Below are positions 32,950-46,000 of a stretch of DNA of 64,000 nt, piece by piece. A program made the translations under genes and the position numbers. How positions within the stretch are numbered: the first letter of the stretch is position 1; each line of letters begins with the position of its first letter. The notes under the pieces were generated by a model. The model searched no databases, had not been told where the DNA came from, and was given only the letters and a program-made list of their open reading frames with translations. The stretch comes from Bolinopsis microptera (Eukaryota > Ctenophora > Tentaculata > Lobata > Bolinopsidae), in NCBI RefSeq assembly GCF_026151205.1, contig NC_087083.1, positions 14,562,280 to 14,626,279 of the forward strand, given 5' to 3'.

Positions 32950-34347
32950 TGTGCCCGGTCTCCGAAATGGCTGGAGGACTTGTGCTCTTTGTCGTGGTTG
33001 TTGATGACGATGATGATGGAGTGGGTTCTCGTATGACTGGAACCGAAGGAACTCGCCTTATCACTGCTGGACGAACTTCGAACTAGAAGTAGAATCGTCG
33101 GATGACGACGAAAAGGATGATGTGGTTGACCAGGACGAGGATGATCTCGACAGGCCAGACAAACGCTGTCGGTGACGTACTTGTACTTGCCTTATATCCA
33201 ATCACTCGGCTCACTAATGTCTCCATCGCCTAGCGACAGTGACTCCCTGTCCAAGGAAGTAGGAGTCCCCTAGTGATTCAAGGTAATGGCTGATTCTGCC
33301 GACCGATGCGTGCCGGACACTCTTGCTGTCCAGCGAAATAGAGCTGGTGACTGTCACCTGGAGCAGGTGATGAACGTGGTGACCTTCGTCGAGGTAGATC
33401 ACCCTCTTCTTCTGCATGTGCCGACCAACCAGACAATGTCTTTATCGAACTTTCCGCAGGCTCGCCAATCTCGGTGAAAATGACAGGATCGGACACAACT
33501 CGGGGAGCACGGACCACCTGATCGTCTTCATCCGGATCCTTTACATCAGAGAAGGAACTGAGAGTGTCAGCATCCTTGCCCTGCAAAGGATCAGACTCAG
33601 CGAAGTCAGTTTTATCCGTGCTGCTAGCTGGAGAACGTCCAGATGAAACTCCTGTGCCGGTCTCCGAAATGGCTGGAGGACTTGTGCTCTTTGTCGTGGT
33701 TGTTGATGACGATGATGATGGGAGTGGGTTCTCGTATGACTGGAACCGAAGGAATCGCCTTATCACTGCTGGACGAACTTGAACTAGAAGTAGAATCGTC
33801 GGATGACGACGAAAAGGATGATGTGGTTGACCAGGACGAGGATGATCTCGACAGGCCAGACAAACGTGTCGGTGACGTACTTGTACTTGCCTTATATCCA
33901 TCACTCGGCTCACTAATGTCTCCATCGCCTAGCGACAGTGACTCCCTGTCCAAGGAAGTGGAGTCCCCTAGTGATTCAAGGTAATGGCTGATTCTGCCGA
34001 CCGATGCGTGCCGGACCACTCTTGCTGTCCAGCGAAATAGAGCTGGTGCTGTCACCTGGAGCAGGTGATTGAACGTGGTGACCTTCGTCGAGGTAGATCA
34101 CCTCTTCTTCTGCATGTGCCGACCAACCAGACAATGTCTTTATCGAACTTTCCGCAGGCTCGCCAATCTCGGTGAAATGACAGGATCGGACACAACTCGG
34201 GGAGCACGGACCACCTGATCGTCTTCATCCGGATCCTTTACATCAGAGAAGGAACTGAGAGTGTCAGCATCCTTGCCCTGCAAAGGATCAGACTCAGCGA
34301 AGTCAGTTTTATCCGTGCTGCTAGCTGGAGAACGTCCAGATGAAACT
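32950..34347 (-). CDS. Serine-rich repeat protein, frameshifted fragment
   Basis: Two units of the 232-residue repeat whose frame is broken by single-base changes: about eight between 33050 and 33410, then +G near 33720, +C near 34016 and -A near 34177. Peptide between the breaks is identical to the clean units. The concentration of indels next to the C run suggests a poor consensus end, not gene decay. Confidence 0.45.
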
Positions 34348-36093
34348 CCCTGTGCCGGTCTCCGAAATGGCTGGAGGACTTGTGCTCTTTGTCGTGGTTG
34401 TTGATGACGATGATGATGGAGTGGGTTCTCGTATGACTGGAACCGAAGGAATCGCCTTATCACTGCTGGACGAACTTGAACTAGAAGTAGAATCGTCGGA
34501 TGACGACGAAAAGGATGATGTGGTTGACCAGGACGAGGATGATCTCGACAGGCCAGACAAACGTGTCGGTGACGTACTTGTACTTGCCTTATATCCATCA
34601 CTCGGCTCACTAATGTCTCCATCGCCTAGCGACAGTGACTCCCTGTCCAAGGAAGTGGAGTCCCCTAGTGATTCAAGGTAATGGCTGATTCTGCCGACCG
34701 ATGCGTGCCGGACACTCTTGCTGTCCAGCGAAATAGAGCTGGTGCTGTCACCTGGAGCAGGTGATTGAACGTGGTGACCTTCGTCGAGGTAGATCACCTC
34801 TTCTTCTGCATGTGCCGACCAACCAGACAATGTCTTTATCGAACTTTCCGCAGGCTCGCCAATCTCGGTGAAAATGACAGGATCGGACACAACTCGGGGA
34901 GCACGGACCACCTGATCGTCTTCATCCGGATCCTTTACATCAGAGAAGGAACTGAGAGTGTCAGCATCCTTGCCCTGCAAAGGATCAGACTCAGCGAAGT
35001 CAGTTTTATCCGTGCTGCTAGCTGGAGAACGTCCAGATGAAACTCCTGTGCCGGTCTCCGAAATGGCTGGAGGACTTGTGCTCTTTGTCGTGGTTGTTGA
35101 TGACGATGATGATGGAGTGGGTTCTCGTATGACTGGAACCGAAGGAATCGCCTTATCACTGCTGGACGAACTTGAACTAGAAGTAGAATCGTCGGATGAC
35201 GACGAAAAGGATGATGTGGTTGACCAGGACGAGGATGATCTCGACAGGCCAGACAAACGTGTCGGTGACGTACTTGTACTTGCCTTATATCCATCACTCG
35301 GCTCACTAATGTCTCCATCGCCTAGCGACAGTGACTCCCTGTCCAAGGAAGTGGAGTCCCCTAGTGATTCAAGGTAATGGCTGATTCTGCCGACCGATGC
35401 GTGCCGGACACTCTTGCTGTCCAGCGAAATAGAGCTGGTGCTGTCACCTGGAGCAGGTGATTGAACGTGGTGACCTTCGTCGAGGTAGATCACCTCTTCT
35501 TCTGCATGTGCCGACCAACCAGACAATGTCTTTATCGAACTTTCCGCAGGCTCGCCAATCTCGGTGAAAATGACAGGATCGGACACAACTCGGGGAGCAC
35601 GGACCACCTGATCGTCTTCATCCGGATCCTTTACATCAGAGAAGGAACTGAGAGTGTCAGCATCCTTGCCCTGCAAAGGATCAGACTCAGCGAAGTCAGT
35701 TTTATCCGTGCTGCTAGCTGGAGAACGTCCAGATGAAACTCCTGTGCCGGTCTCCGAAATGGCTGGAGGACTTGTGCTCTTTGTCGTGGTTGTTGATGAC
35801 GATGATGATGGAGTGGGTTCTCGTATGACTGGAACCGAAGGAATCGCCTTATCACTGCTGGACGAACTTGAACTAGAAGTAGAATCGTCGGATGACGACG
35901 AAAAGGATGATGTGGTTGACCAGGACGAGGATGATCTCGACAGGCCAGACAAACGTGTCGGTGACGTACTTGTACTTGCCTTATATCCATCACTCGGCTC
36001 ACTAATGTCTCCATCGCCTAGCGACAGTGACTCCCTGTCCAAGGAAGTGGAGTCCCCTAGTGATTCAAGGTAATGGCTGATTCTGCCGACCGA
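34348..36093 (-). CDS. Serine-rich repeat protein, in-frame segment (582 codons)
   Basis: Open minus-strand frame carrying about 2.5 copies of the 232-residue repeat, bounded on the right by an extra T at 36094-36095 (CGATTGCG instead of CGATGCG) and on the left by an extra C at 34348-34350. Residue content equals that of the long segment at 40028-62935, of which it is the downstream continuation once the single-base frameshifts are ignored. No start or stop of its own. Confidence 0.55.
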
Positions 36094-36094
36094 T

Positions 36095-36958
36095 TGCGTG
36101 CCGGACACTCTTGCTGTCCAGCGAAATAGAGCTGGTGCTGTCACCTGGAGCAGGTGATTGAACGTGGTGACCTTCGTCGAGGTAGATCACCTCTTCTTCT
36201 GCATGTGCCGACCAACCAGACAATGTCTTTATCGAACTTTCCGCAGGCTCGCCAATCTCGGTGAAAATGACAGGATCGGACACAACTCGGGGAGCACGGA
36301 CCACCTGATCGTCTTCATCCGGATCCTTTACATCAGAGAAGGAACTGAGAGTGTCAGCATCCTTGCCCTGCAAAGGATCAGACTCAGCGAAGTCAGTTTT
36401 ATCCGTGCTGCTAGCTGGAGAACGTCCAGATGAAACTCCTGTGCCGGTCTCCGAAATGGCTGGAGGACTTGTGCTCTTTGTCGTGGTTGTTGATGACGAT
36501 GATGATGGAGTGGGTTCTCGTATGACTGGAACCGAAGGAATCGCCTTATCACTGCTGGACGAACTTGAACTAGAAGTAGAATCGTCGGATGACGACGAAA
36601 AGGATGATGTGGTTGACCAGGACGAGGATGATCTCGACAGGCCAGACAAACGTGTCGGTGACGTACTTGTACTTGCCTTATATCCATCACTCGGCTCACT
36701 AATGTCTCCATCGCCTAGCGACAGTGACTCCCTGTCCAAGGAAGTGGAGTCCCCTAGTGATTCAAGGTAATGGCTGATTCTGCCGACCGATGCGTGCCGG
36801 ACACTCTTGCTGTCCAGCGAAATAGAGCTGGTGCTGTCACCTGGAGCAGGTGATTGAACGTGGTGACCTTCGTCGAGGTAGATCACCTCTTCTTCTGCAT
36901 GTGCCGACCAACCAGACAATGTCTTTATCGAACTTTCCGCAGGCTCGCCAATCTCGGT
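36095..36958 (-). CDS. Serine-rich repeat protein, in-frame segment (288 codons)
   Basis: Open minus-strand frame of about 1.2 repeat units between two single-base differences: one A missing from the AAAA tract at 36960-36962, and an extra T at 36094-36095. Both are in short homopolymers. The peptide is identical to neighbouring units. It belongs to the same long reading frame as the segments on either side. Confidence 0.55.
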
Positions 36959-36960
36959 GA

Positions 36961-39900
36961 AATGACAGGATCGGACACAACTCGGGGAGCACGGACCACC
37001 TGATCGTCTTCATCCGGATCCTTTACATCAGAGAAGGAACTGAGAGTGTCAGCATCCTTGCCCTGCAAAGGATCAGACTCAGCGAAGTCAGTTTTATCCG
37101 TGCTGCTAGCTGGAGAACGTCCAGATGAAACTCCTGTGCCGGTCTCCGAAATGGCTGGAGGACTTGTGCTCTTTGTCGTGGTTGTTGATGACGATGATGA
37201 TGGAGTGGGTTCTCGTATGACTGGAACCGAAGGAATCGCCTTATCACTGCTGGACGAACTTGAACTAGAAGTAGAATCGTCGGATGACGACGAAAAGGAT
37301 GATGTGGTTGACCAGGACGAGGATGATCTCGACAGGCCAGACAAACGTGTCGGTGACGTACTTGTACTTGCCTTATATCCATCACTCGGCTCACTAATGT
37401 CTCCATCGCCTAGCGACAGTGACTCCCTGTCCAAGGAAGTGGAGTCCCCTAGTGATTCAAGGTAATGGCTGATTCTGCCGACCGATGCGTGCCGGACACT
37501 CTTGCTGTCCAGCGAAATAGAGCTGGTGCTGTCACCTGGAGCAGGTGATTGAACGTGGTGACCTTCGTCGAGGTAGATCACCTCTTCTTCTGCATGTGCC
37601 GACCAACCAGACAATGTCTTTATCGAACTTTCCGCAGGCTCGCCAATCTCGGTGAAAATGACAGGATCGGACACAACTCGGGGAGCACGGACCACCTGAT
37701 CGTCTTCATCCGGATCCTTTACATCAGAGAAGGAACTGAGAGTGTCAGCATCCTTGCCCTGCAAAGGATCAGACTCAGCGAAGTCAGTTTTATCCGTGCT
37801 GCTAGCTGGAGAACGTCCAGATGAAACTCCTGTGCCGGTCTCCGAAATGGCTGGAGGACTTGTGCTCTTTGTCGTGGTTGTTGATGACGATGATGATGGA
37901 GTGGGTTCTCGTATGACTGGAACCGAAGGAATCGCCTTATCACTGCTGGACGAACTTGAACTAGAAGTAGAATCGTCGGATGACGACGAAAAGGATGATG
38001 TGGTTGACCAGGACGAGGATGATCTCGACAGGCCAGACAAACGTGTCGGTGACGTACTTGTACTTGCCTTATATCCATCACTCGGCTCACTAATGTCTCC
38101 ATCGCCTAGCGACAGTGACTCCCTGTCCAAGGAAGTGGAGTCCCCTAGTGATTCAAGGTAATGGCTGATTCTGCCGACCGATGCGTGCCGGACACTCTTG
38201 CTGTCCAGCGAAATAGAGCTGGTGCTGTCACCTGGAGCAGGTGATTGAACGTGGTGACCTTCGTCGAGGTAGATCACCTCTTCTTCTGCATGTGCCGACC
38301 AACCAGACAATGTCTTTATCGAACTTTCCGCAGGCTCGCCAATCTCGGTGAAAATGACAGGATCGGACACAACTCGGGGAGCACGGACCACCTGATCGTC
38401 TTCATCCGGATCCTTTACATCAGAGAAGGAACTGAGAGTGTCAGCATCCTTGCCCTGCAAAGGATCAGACTCAGCGAAGTCAGTTTTATCCGTGCTGCTA
38501 GCTGGAGAACGTCCAGATGAAACTCCTGTGCCGGTCTCCGAAATGGCTGGAGGACTTGTGCTCTTTGTCGTGGTTGTTGATGACGATGATGATGGAGTGG
38601 GTTCTCGTATGACTGGAACCGAAGGAATCGCCTTATCACTGCTGGACGAACTTGAACTAGAAGTAGAATCGTCGGATGACGACGAAAAGGATGATGTGGT
38701 TGACCAGGACGAGGATGATCTCGACAGGCCAGACAAACGTGTCGGTGACGTACTTGTACTTGCCTTATATCCATCACTCGGCTCACTAATGTCTCCATCG
38801 CCTAGCGACAGTGACTCCCTGTCCAAGGAAGTGGAGTCCCCTAGTGATTCAAGGTAATGGCTGATTCTGCCGACCGATGCGTGCCGGACACTCTTGCTGT
38901 CCAGCGAAATAGAGCTGGTGCTGTCACCTGGAGCAGGTGATTGAACGTGGTGACCTTCGTCGAGGTAGATCACCTCTTCTTCTGCATGTGCCGACCAACC
39001 AGACAATGTCTTTATCGAACTTTCCGCAGGCTCGCCAATCTCGGTGAAAATGACAGGATCGGACACAACTCGGGGAGCACGGACCACCTGATCGTCTTCA
39101 TCCGGATCCTTTACATCAGAGAAGGAACTGAGAGTGTCAGCATCCTTGCCCTGCAAAGGATCAGACTCAGCGAAGTCAGTTTTATCCGTGCTGCTAGCTG
39201 GAGAACGTCCAGATGAAACTCCTGTGCCGGTCTCCGAAATGGCTGGAGGACTTGTGCTCTTTGTCGTGGTTGTTGATGACGATGATGATGGAGTGGGTTC
39301 TCGTATGACTGGAACCGAAGGAATCGCCTTATCACTGCTGGACGAACTTGAACTAGAAGTAGAATCGTCGGATGACGACGAAAAGGATGATGTGGTTGAC
39401 CAGGACGAGGATGATCTCGACAGGCCAGACAAACGTGTCGGTGACGTACTTGTACTTGCCTTATATCCATCACTCGGCTCACTAATGTCTCCATCGCCTA
39501 GCGACAGTGACTCCCTGTCCAAGGAAGTGGAGTCCCCTAGTGATTCAAGGTAATGGCTGATTCTGCCGACCGATGCGTGCCGGACACTCTTGCTGTCCAG
39601 CGAAATAGAGCTGGTGCTGTCACCTGGAGCAGGTGATTGAACGTGGTGACCTTCGTCGAGGTAGATCACCTCTTCTTCTGCATGTGCCGACCAACCAGAC
39701 AATGTCTTTATCGAACTTTCCGCAGGCTCGCCAATCTCGGTGAAAATGACAGGATCGGACACAACTCGGGGAGCACGGACCACCTGATCGTCTTCATCCG
39801 GATCCTTTACATCAGAGAAGGAACTGAGAGTGTCAGCATCCTTGCCCTGCAAAGGATCAGACTCAGCGAAGTCAGTTTTATCCGTGCTGCTAGCTGGAGA

Positions 39901-40035
39901 ACGTCCAGATGAAACTCCTGTGCCGGTCTCCGAAATGGCTGGAGGACTTGTGCTCTTTGTCGTGGTTGTTGATGACGATGATGATGGAGTGGGTTCTCGT
40001 ATGACTGGAACCGAAGGAATCGCCTTATCACTGCT
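36961..40035 (-). CDS. Serine-rich repeat protein, in-frame segment (1,025 codons)
   Basis: Open minus-strand frame with about 4.4 identical 232-residue repeats. It starts within the 8-Ser tract just below an extra G (GCTGGGACG at 40033-40041 instead of GCTGGACG) and runs to the shortened AAAA tract at 36960-36962. The segment directly continues the 7,635-codon frame above it. If the extra G is an error, the joined frame exceeds 8,600 codons. Confidence 0.6.
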
Positions 40036-43000
40036 GGGACGAACTTGAACTAGAAGTAGAATCGTCGGATGACGACGAAAAGGATGATGTGGTTGACCAG
40101 GACGAGGATGATCTCGACAGGCCAGACAAACGTGTCGGTGACGTACTTGTACTTGCCTTATATCCATCACTCGGCTCACTAATGTCTCCATCGCCTAGCG
40201 ACAGTGACTCCCTGTCCAAGGAAGTGGAGTCCCCTAGTGATTCAAGGTAATGGCTGATTCTGCCGACCGATGCGTGCCGGACACTCTTGCTGTCCAGCGA
40301 AATAGAGCTGGTGCTGTCACCTGGAGCAGGTGATTGAACGTGGTGACCTTCGTCGAGGTAGATCACCTCTTCTTCTGCATGTGCCGACCAACCAGACAAT
40401 GTCTTTATCGAACTTTCCGCAGGCTCGCCAATCTCGGTGAAAATGACAGGATCGGACACAACTCGGGGAGCACGGACCACCTGATCGTCTTCATCCGGAT
40501 CCTTTACATCAGAGAAGGAACTGAGAGTGTCAGCATCCTTGCCCTGCAAAGGATCAGACTCAGCGAAGTCAGTTTTATCCGTGCTGCTAGCTGGAGAACG
40601 TCCAGATGAAACTCCTGTGCCGGTCTCCGAAATGGCTGGAGGACTTGTGCTCTTTGTCGTGGTTGTTGATGACGATGATGATGGAGTGGGTTCTCGTATG
40701 ACTGGAACCGAAGGAATCGCCTTATCACTGCTGGACGAACTTGAACTAGAAGTAGAATCGTCGGATGACGACGAAAAGGATGATGTGGTTGACCAGGACG
40801 AGGATGATCTCGACAGGCCAGACAAACGTGTCGGTGACGTACTTGTACTTGCCTTATATCCATCACTCGGCTCACTAATGTCTCCATCGCCTAGCGACAG
40901 TGACTCCCTGTCCAAGGAAGTGGAGTCCCCTAGTGATTCAAGGTAATGGCTGATTCTGCCGACCGATGCGTGCCGGACACTCTTGCTGTCCAGCGAAATA
41001 GAGCTGGTGCTGTCACCTGGAGCAGGTGATTGAACGTGGTGACCTTCGTCGAGGTAGATCACCTCTTCTTCTGCATGTGCCGACCAACCAGACAATGTCT
41101 TTATCGAACTTTCCGCAGGCTCGCCAATCTCGGTGAAAATGACAGGATCGGACACAACTCGGGGAGCACGGACCACCTGATCGTCTTCATCCGGATCCTT
41201 TACATCAGAGAAGGAACTGAGAGTGTCAGCATCCTTGCCCTGCAAAGGATCAGACTCAGCGAAGTCAGTTTTATCCGTGCTGCTAGCTGGAGAACGTCCA
41301 GATGAAACTCCTGTGCCGGTCTCCGAAATGGCTGGAGGACTTGTGCTCTTTGTCGTGGTTGTTGATGACGATGATGATGGAGTGGGTTCTCGTATGACTG
41401 GAACCGAAGGAATCGCCTTATCACTGCTGGACGAACTTGAACTAGAAGTAGAATCGTCGGATGACGACGAAAAGGATGATGTGGTTGACCAGGACGAGGA
41501 TGATCTCGACAGGCCAGACAAACGTGTCGGTGACGTACTTGTACTTGCCTTATATCCATCACTCGGCTCACTAATGTCTCCATCGCCTAGCGACAGTGAC
41601 TCCCTGTCCAAGGAAGTGGAGTCCCCTAGTGATTCAAGGTAATGGCTGATTCTGCCGACCGATGCGTGCCGGACACTCTTGCTGTCCAGCGAAATAGAGC
41701 TGGTGCTGTCACCTGGAGCAGGTGATTGAACGTGGTGACCTTCGTCGAGGTAGATCACCTCTTCTTCTGCATGTGCCGACCAACCAGACAATGTCTTTAT
41801 CGAACTTTCCGCAGGCTCGCCAATCTCGGTGAAAATGACAGGATCGGACACAACTCGGGGAGCACGGACCACCTGATCGTCTTCATCCGGATCCTTTACA
41901 TCAGAGAAGGAACTGAGAGTGTCAGCATCCTTGCCCTGCAAAGGATCAGACTCAGCGAAGTCAGTTTTATCCGTGCTGCTAGCTGGAGAACGTCCAGATG
42001 AAACTCCTGTGCCGGTCTCCGAAATGGCTGGAGGACTTGTGCTCTTTGTCGTGGTTGTTGATGACGATGATGATGGAGTGGGTTCTCGTATGACTGGAAC
42101 CGAAGGAATCGCCTTATCACTGCTGGACGAACTTGAACTAGAAGTAGAATCGTCGGATGACGACGAAAAGGATGATGTGGTTGACCAGGACGAGGATGAT
42201 CTCGACAGGCCAGACAAACGTGTCGGTGACGTACTTGTACTTGCCTTATATCCATCACTCGGCTCACTAATGTCTCCATCGCCTAGCGACAGTGACTCCC
42301 TGTCCAAGGAAGTGGAGTCCCCTAGTGATTCAAGGTAATGGCTGATTCTGCCGACCGATGCGTGCCGGACACTCTTGCTGTCCAGCGAAATAGAGCTGGT
42401 GCTGTCACCTGGAGCAGGTGATTGAACGTGGTGACCTTCGTCGAGGTAGATCACCTCTTCTTCTGCATGTGCCGACCAACCAGACAATGTCTTTATCGAA
42501 CTTTCCGCAGGCTCGCCAATCTCGGTGAAAATGACAGGATCGGACACAACTCGGGGAGCACGGACCACCTGATCGTCTTCATCCGGATCCTTTACATCAG
42601 AGAAGGAACTGAGAGTGTCAGCATCCTTGCCCTGCAAAGGATCAGACTCAGCGAAGTCAGTTTTATCCGTGCTGCTAGCTGGAGAACGTCCAGATGAAAC
42701 TCCTGTGCCGGTCTCCGAAATGGCTGGAGGACTTGTGCTCTTTGTCGTGGTTGTTGATGACGATGATGATGGAGTGGGTTCTCGTATGACTGGAACCGAA
42801 GGAATCGCCTTATCACTGCTGGACGAACTTGAACTAGAAGTAGAATCGTCGGATGACGACGAAAAGGATGATGTGGTTGACCAGGACGAGGATGATCTCG
42901 ACAGGCCAGACAAACGTGTCGGTGACGTACTTGTACTTGCCTTATATCCATCACTCGGCTCACTAATGTCTCCATCGCCTAGCGACAGTGACTCCCTGTC

Positions 43001-46000
43001 CAAGGAAGTGGAGTCCCCTAGTGATTCAAGGTAATGGCTGATTCTGCCGACCGATGCGTGCCGGACACTCTTGCTGTCCAGCGAAATAGAGCTGGTGCTG
43101 TCACCTGGAGCAGGTGATTGAACGTGGTGACCTTCGTCGAGGTAGATCACCTCTTCTTCTGCATGTGCCGACCAACCAGACAATGTCTTTATCGAACTTT
43201 CCGCAGGCTCGCCAATCTCGGTGAAAATGACAGGATCGGACACAACTCGGGGAGCACGGACCACCTGATCGTCTTCATCCGGATCCTTTACATCAGAGAA
43301 GGAACTGAGAGTGTCAGCATCCTTGCCCTGCAAAGGATCAGACTCAGCGAAGTCAGTTTTATCCGTGCTGCTAGCTGGAGAACGTCCAGATGAAACTCCT
43401 GTGCCGGTCTCCGAAATGGCTGGAGGACTTGTGCTCTTTGTCGTGGTTGTTGATGACGATGATGATGGAGTGGGTTCTCGTATGACTGGAACCGAAGGAA
43501 TCGCCTTATCACTGCTGGACGAACTTGAACTAGAAGTAGAATCGTCGGATGACGACGAAAAGGATGATGTGGTTGACCAGGACGAGGATGATCTCGACAG
43601 GCCAGACAAACGTGTCGGTGACGTACTTGTACTTGCCTTATATCCATCACTCGGCTCACTAATGTCTCCATCGCCTAGCGACAGTGACTCCCTGTCCAAG
43701 GAAGTGGAGTCCCCTAGTGATTCAAGGTAATGGCTGATTCTGCCGACCGATGCGTGCCGGACACTCTTGCTGTCCAGCGAAATAGAGCTGGTGCTGTCAC
43801 CTGGAGCAGGTGATTGAACGTGGTGACCTTCGTCGAGGTAGATCACCTCTTCTTCTGCATGTGCCGACCAACCAGACAATGTCTTTATCGAACTTTCCGC
43901 AGGCTCGCCAATCTCGGTGAAAATGACAGGATCGGACACAACTCGGGGAGCACGGACCACCTGATCGTCTTCATCCGGATCCTTTACATCAGAGAAGGAA
44001 CTGAGAGTGTCAGCATCCTTGCCCTGCAAAGGATCAGACTCAGCGAAGTCAGTTTTATCCGTGCTGCTAGCTGGAGAACGTCCAGATGAAACTCCTGTGC
44101 CGGTCTCCGAAATGGCTGGAGGACTTGTGCTCTTTGTCGTGGTTGTTGATGACGATGATGATGGAGTGGGTTCTCGTATGACTGGAACCGAAGGAATCGC
44201 CTTATCACTGCTGGACGAACTTGAACTAGAAGTAGAATCGTCGGATGACGACGAAAAGGATGATGTGGTTGACCAGGACGAGGATGATCTCGACAGGCCA
44301 GACAAACGTGTCGGTGACGTACTTGTACTTGCCTTATATCCATCACTCGGCTCACTAATGTCTCCATCGCCTAGCGACAGTGACTCCCTGTCCAAGGAAG
44401 TGGAGTCCCCTAGTGATTCAAGGTAATGGCTGATTCTGCCGACCGATGCGTGCCGGACACTCTTGCTGTCCAGCGAAATAGAGCTGGTGCTGTCACCTGG
44501 AGCAGGTGATTGAACGTGGTGACCTTCGTCGAGGTAGATCACCTCTTCTTCTGCATGTGCCGACCAACCAGACAATGTCTTTATCGAACTTTCCGCAGGC
44601 TCGCCAATCTCGGTGAAAATGACAGGATCGGACACAACTCGGGGAGCACGGACCACCTGATCGTCTTCATCCGGATCCTTTACATCAGAGAAGGAACTGA
44701 GAGTGTCAGCATCCTTGCCCTGCAAAGGATCAGACTCAGCGAAGTCAGTTTTATCCGTGCTGCTAGCTGGAGAACGTCCAGATGAAACTCCTGTGCCGGT
44801 CTCCGAAATGGCTGGAGGACTTGTGCTCTTTGTCGTGGTTGTTGATGACGATGATGATGGAGTGGGTTCTCGTATGACTGGAACCGAAGGAATCGCCTTA
44901 TCACTGCTGGACGAACTTGAACTAGAAGTAGAATCGTCGGATGACGACGAAAAGGATGATGTGGTTGACCAGGACGAGGATGATCTCGACAGGCCAGACA
45001 AACGTGTCGGTGACGTACTTGTACTTGCCTTATATCCATCACTCGGCTCACTAATGTCTCCATCGCCTAGCGACAGTGACTCCCTGTCCAAGGAAGTGGA
45101 GTCCCCTAGTGATTCAAGGTAATGGCTGATTCTGCCGACCGATGCGTGCCGGACACTCTTGCTGTCCAGCGAAATAGAGCTGGTGCTGTCACCTGGAGCA
45201 GGTGATTGAACGTGGTGACCTTCGTCGAGGTAGATCACCTCTTCTTCTGCATGTGCCGACCAACCAGACAATGTCTTTATCGAACTTTCCGCAGGCTCGC
45301 CAATCTCGGTGAAAATGACAGGATCGGACACAACTCGGGGAGCACGGACCACCTGATCGTCTTCATCCGGATCCTTTACATCAGAGAAGGAACTGAGAGT
45401 GTCAGCATCCTTGCCCTGCAAAGGATCAGACTCAGCGAAGTCAGTTTTATCCGTGCTGCTAGCTGGAGAACGTCCAGATGAAACTCCTGTGCCGGTCTCC
45501 GAAATGGCTGGAGGACTTGTGCTCTTTGTCGTGGTTGTTGATGACGATGATGATGGAGTGGGTTCTCGTATGACTGGAACCGAAGGAATCGCCTTATCAC
45601 TGCTGGACGAACTTGAACTAGAAGTAGAATCGTCGGATGACGACGAAAAGGATGATGTGGTTGACCAGGACGAGGATGATCTCGACAGGCCAGACAAACG
45701 TGTCGGTGACGTACTTGTACTTGCCTTATATCCATCACTCGGCTCACTAATGTCTCCATCGCCTAGCGACAGTGACTCCCTGTCCAAGGAAGTGGAGTCC
45801 CCTAGTGATTCAAGGTAATGGCTGATTCTGCCGACCGATGCGTGCCGGACACTCTTGCTGTCCAGCGAAATAGAGCTGGTGCTGTCACCTGGAGCAGGTG
45901 ATTGAACGTGGTGACCTTCGTCGAGGTAGATCACCTCTTCTTCTGCATGTGCCGACCAACCAGACAATGTCTTTATCGAACTTTCCGCAGGCTCGCCAAT

